Origin: Opitutales bacterium | GTDB lineage: Bacteria > Verrucomicrobiota > Verrucomicrobiia > Opitutales > Oceanipulchritudinaceae | Length of the DNA stretch: 64,000 nucleotides | NCBI GenBank assembly: GCA_016928295.1 | Contig: JAFGLA010000102.1 | Location: 1 to 64,000 of the forward strand | Reading direction: 5' to 3' | In this document: positions 62,493-64,000 of the stretch, in pieces | How positions within the stretch are numbered: the first letter of the stretch is position 1 | How the letters are laid out: each line of letters opens with the position of its first letter | Program-made: the position numbers and the translations under genes | The notes under the pieces: model-generated | What the model was told of the DNA's origin: nothing | Database searches by the model: none | Seen by the model: only the letters and a program-made list of their open reading frames with translations

Positions 62493-63668
62493 ATGCCGTT
62501 AATAAACCAGAATGTAGCCATTCAGGCCAGCCGAGTCCGGGTTCAGCCCAAGGGCATGACCCAGAAAGTCAGCTTCATGGAGGGGCAGCGCCTCGCCAAG
62601 CAGCGCGCCTACGAGAAGCAGGCCAAGAAGGCCAAGATCAAGCTGGCTGTCCTTTGCACATTCACCCAGCAGCTCGCGTCCATGCTGGAGGCAGGTCTTG
62701 CGCTGGTGTCCGCGCTTGACGCCTTGCAGGAGCAGACCGAGCATCCCGTGTTTCGTATCATAATCAGGGAGGTCAAGAACGATGTCGCAAGCGGCACCTC
62801 GTTTTCCGAAGCCGTGGCCAAATATCCGCGCGCGTTCCCGAACCTGTTTATCTCGATGGTCGAGGCGGGTGAAGCGTCTGGCGGACTGGCAAGCCTGATG
62901 GGCAAGGTTGCCGTTTACTTTGAAAACTCCGTCCGCCTGGCCAAAAAGGTCAAGGGCGCGATGGTGTACCCGGTGTCGGTCATTGTTCTTGCGACCGTGC
63001 TCGTGTGCGTATTGATGATTTTTGTCATACCAAAGTTCGCCGAGATGTATTCCGACTTTGGCAAGGAACTGCCCGAGTTCACGCAGTTTGTCATAGGGAT
63101 CAGCGAGTTTATTCAGGGCAATTTCTTCTACATTGCGGGTGCCGTGTTCGGAATCGGATGGGCTATCAAGCACTTTACCGCAACGCCCAAGGGGCGAATC
63201 ATCAAAGATCAGATACTTAGGCACGTGATGGTAGTTGGCTCGCTGATTCAGAAGGTGTCCATCTCCCGCTTCTGCCGCACTTACGCCATTCTTCTTCGAA
63301 GCGGCGTGCCGATACTGCGCGCGCTTGAAATCGTGGCCAAGGCGAGCGGCAACAGTTACATCGAGTCGGCTTGCCGCGACATTACGCGCGACATCAGTCA
63401 GGGCGGCCAGTTGTCCGACACCGTAGCCGAGCTTTCATACTTCCCGCCTACGGTCAAACACATGGCAAGAGCCGGTGAGCAGACGGGCAACGTCGACGGA
63501 ATGATGGACAAGGTCGCGGACTTTTACGACAACGAGGTGAACAACACTGTCGATGCTCTCACAAGCCTGATGCAGCCCCTGATTATCGTGTTTCTGGGAG
63601 TTGTCGTAGGCGGCATAGTTATTGCCATGTTCCTGCCCATCTTCAACATGGCAAGCGCCGTCGGTTAG
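62493..63668 (+). CDS. Type II secretion/type IV pilus platform protein (GspF/PilC)
   Basis: A 391-residue inner-membrane platform protein. Two T2SSF domains: first about 50-175 with FTQQLASMLEAGLALVSALDALQ, second about 255-380 with FCRTYAILLRSGVPILRALEIVA and MVEAGEASGG-type loops (MARAGEQTGN). Three to four membrane helices at about 150-175, 200-225 and 355-380. It would assemble pseudopilins such as the one at 59177. No GspE/PilB ATPase is nearby. Confidence 0.92.
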   Translation: MPLINQNVAIQASRVRVQPKGMTQKVSFMEGQRLAKQRAYEKQAKKAKIKLAVLCTFTQQLASMLEAGLALVSALDALQEQTEHPVFRIIIREVKNDVASGTSFSEAVAKYPRAFPNLFISMVEAGEASGGLASLMGKVAVYFENSVRLAKKVKGAMVYPVSVIVLATVLVCVLMIFVIPKFAEMYSDFGKELPEFTQFVIGISEFIQGNFFYIAGAVFGIGWAIKHFTATPKGRIIKDQILRHVMVVGSLIQKVSISRFCRTYAILLRSGVPILRALEIVAKASGNSYIESACRDITRDISQGGQLSDTVAELSYFPPTVKHMARAGEQTGNVDGMMDKVADFYDNEVNNTVDALTSLMQPLIIVFLGVVVGGIVIAMFLPIFNMASAVG

Positions 63669-63845
63669 GCGTGCGCGTATGCCCATGCGCAAGTGTTATT
63701 GGTTGGGCCTTGTTGTCGGAATGGTCATTCCTGTAGCTCGTCGAAGGGAACATGGGTGAGACTTTTGCAGTCATTGTTTGCTTCCGGCTCTTGCTGGATG
63801 TACATCCTTGCCTGCCCCGTATTAACGCGACATTCTAGACCACCG

Positions 63846-64000
63846 TGGCACTGATCGACAGACTTGCGGAGAAACTCCAACGGCACCCTAAGCGCGTGGT
63901 GTTTCCCGAAGGCAGTGACCCGCGCATTCTTCAAGCTGCGCGGAGTTTCGCCACGCGCAGGCTAGGTGTGCCCATTCTGCTTGGCGACCGTGCCGAAATT
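63846..64000 (+). CDS. pta: Phosphate acetyltransferase, 5' end only
   Basis: The first 51 codons of a gene cut by the window end. Starting at GTG 63846, the frame reads MALIDRLAEKLQRHPKRVVF then PEGSDPRILQAARSFATRRLG and VPILLGDRAEI, the standard N-terminus of Pta, which interconverts acetyl-CoA and acetyl phosphate. No in-frame ATG lies just upstream, so GTG is the likely start. The acetate kinase gene, if linked, is outside the window. Confidence 0.82.

Overview
The window looks like chromosomal DNA from a Verrucomicrobiota bacterium, most likely of the Opitutales/Puniceicoccales group. This rests on four things: a very large TonB-dependent receptor of the Opitutus type, two VPEP/PEP-CTERM sorted proteins, pilin-like proteins with the H-X9-DG signature, and many two-component/sigma-54 regulators beside carbohydrate-active enzymes. 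I saw no rRNA, CRISPR array, insertion sequence or prophage. One tRNA gene is present. Taxonomy is inferred from protein style, not from a marker search.

Layout. 0.1-10 kb: glycan use, with a GH29 lipoprotein fucosidase, a TonB-dependent receptor and a divergently placed secreted GH3/PA14 glycosidase. 10-17 kb: a PEP-CTERM protein, a coiled-coil membrane protein, the HIT-PhoH-7TM/HD-YbeY operon and folE2. 17-24 kb: an orphan NtrC-type regulator, a DUF362-like protein facing a TPR lipoprotein, scpB, an ArsR-methyltransferase fusion and a DUF4328 membrane protein. 24.5-26.3 kb: a small accessory patch with tRNA(CAU), a palindromic repeat, a BrnT/BrnA toxin-antitoxin pair and a decayed DUF4468 lipoprotein gene. 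26.5-28.4 kb: rpsP-trmD-rplS without rimM. 28.8-39.4 kb: an envelope-stress block (pspF facing pspA, two PspB-like proteins, PspC), then a TolC/MacA/ABC/two-permease export operon and a cyclic-nucleotide-domain histidine kinase. 39.5-45.4 kb: rmuC, a GT4 glycogen synthase, an MsbA-like exporter and rsmG. 45.4-51.7 kb: a sigma-54 response regulator and histidine kinase controlling an ABC ATPase, a 79-residue one-helix protein and an 806-residue permease. 52-59 kb: an AraC regulator, a GT-C glycosyltransferase, a PEP-CTERM C39-like protease and a GH94 phosphorylase. 59-64 kb: a pseudopilin, RNase R, a PilC/GspF protein and the start of pta.

Most unusual points. (1) A dispersed repeat of about 160 bp, almost perfectly palindromic, occurs four times, always between genes; the best copy (59004-59164) has perfect 18-bp terminal inverted repeats and flanking TAG triplets. 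(2) The 45-52 kb two-component/ABC cassette has a tiny membrane protein wedged by 4-bp overlaps between ATPase and permease. Its probable UAS pair lies across the end of the kinase gene with a sigma-54-like promoter downstream, its regulator carries GAFTDA instead of GAFTGA, and its kinase has almost no extracytoplasmic domain. (3) The psp block has a tandem pair of PspB-like proteins with the same cytoplasmic helix but different membrane segments. Its control region contains a perfect 10-bp inverted repeat, two -24/-12 candidates and a 12-bp leader hairpin. (4) YbeY has Asp at the third metal-ligand position. These are readings by eye; no homology search or structure calculation was run.
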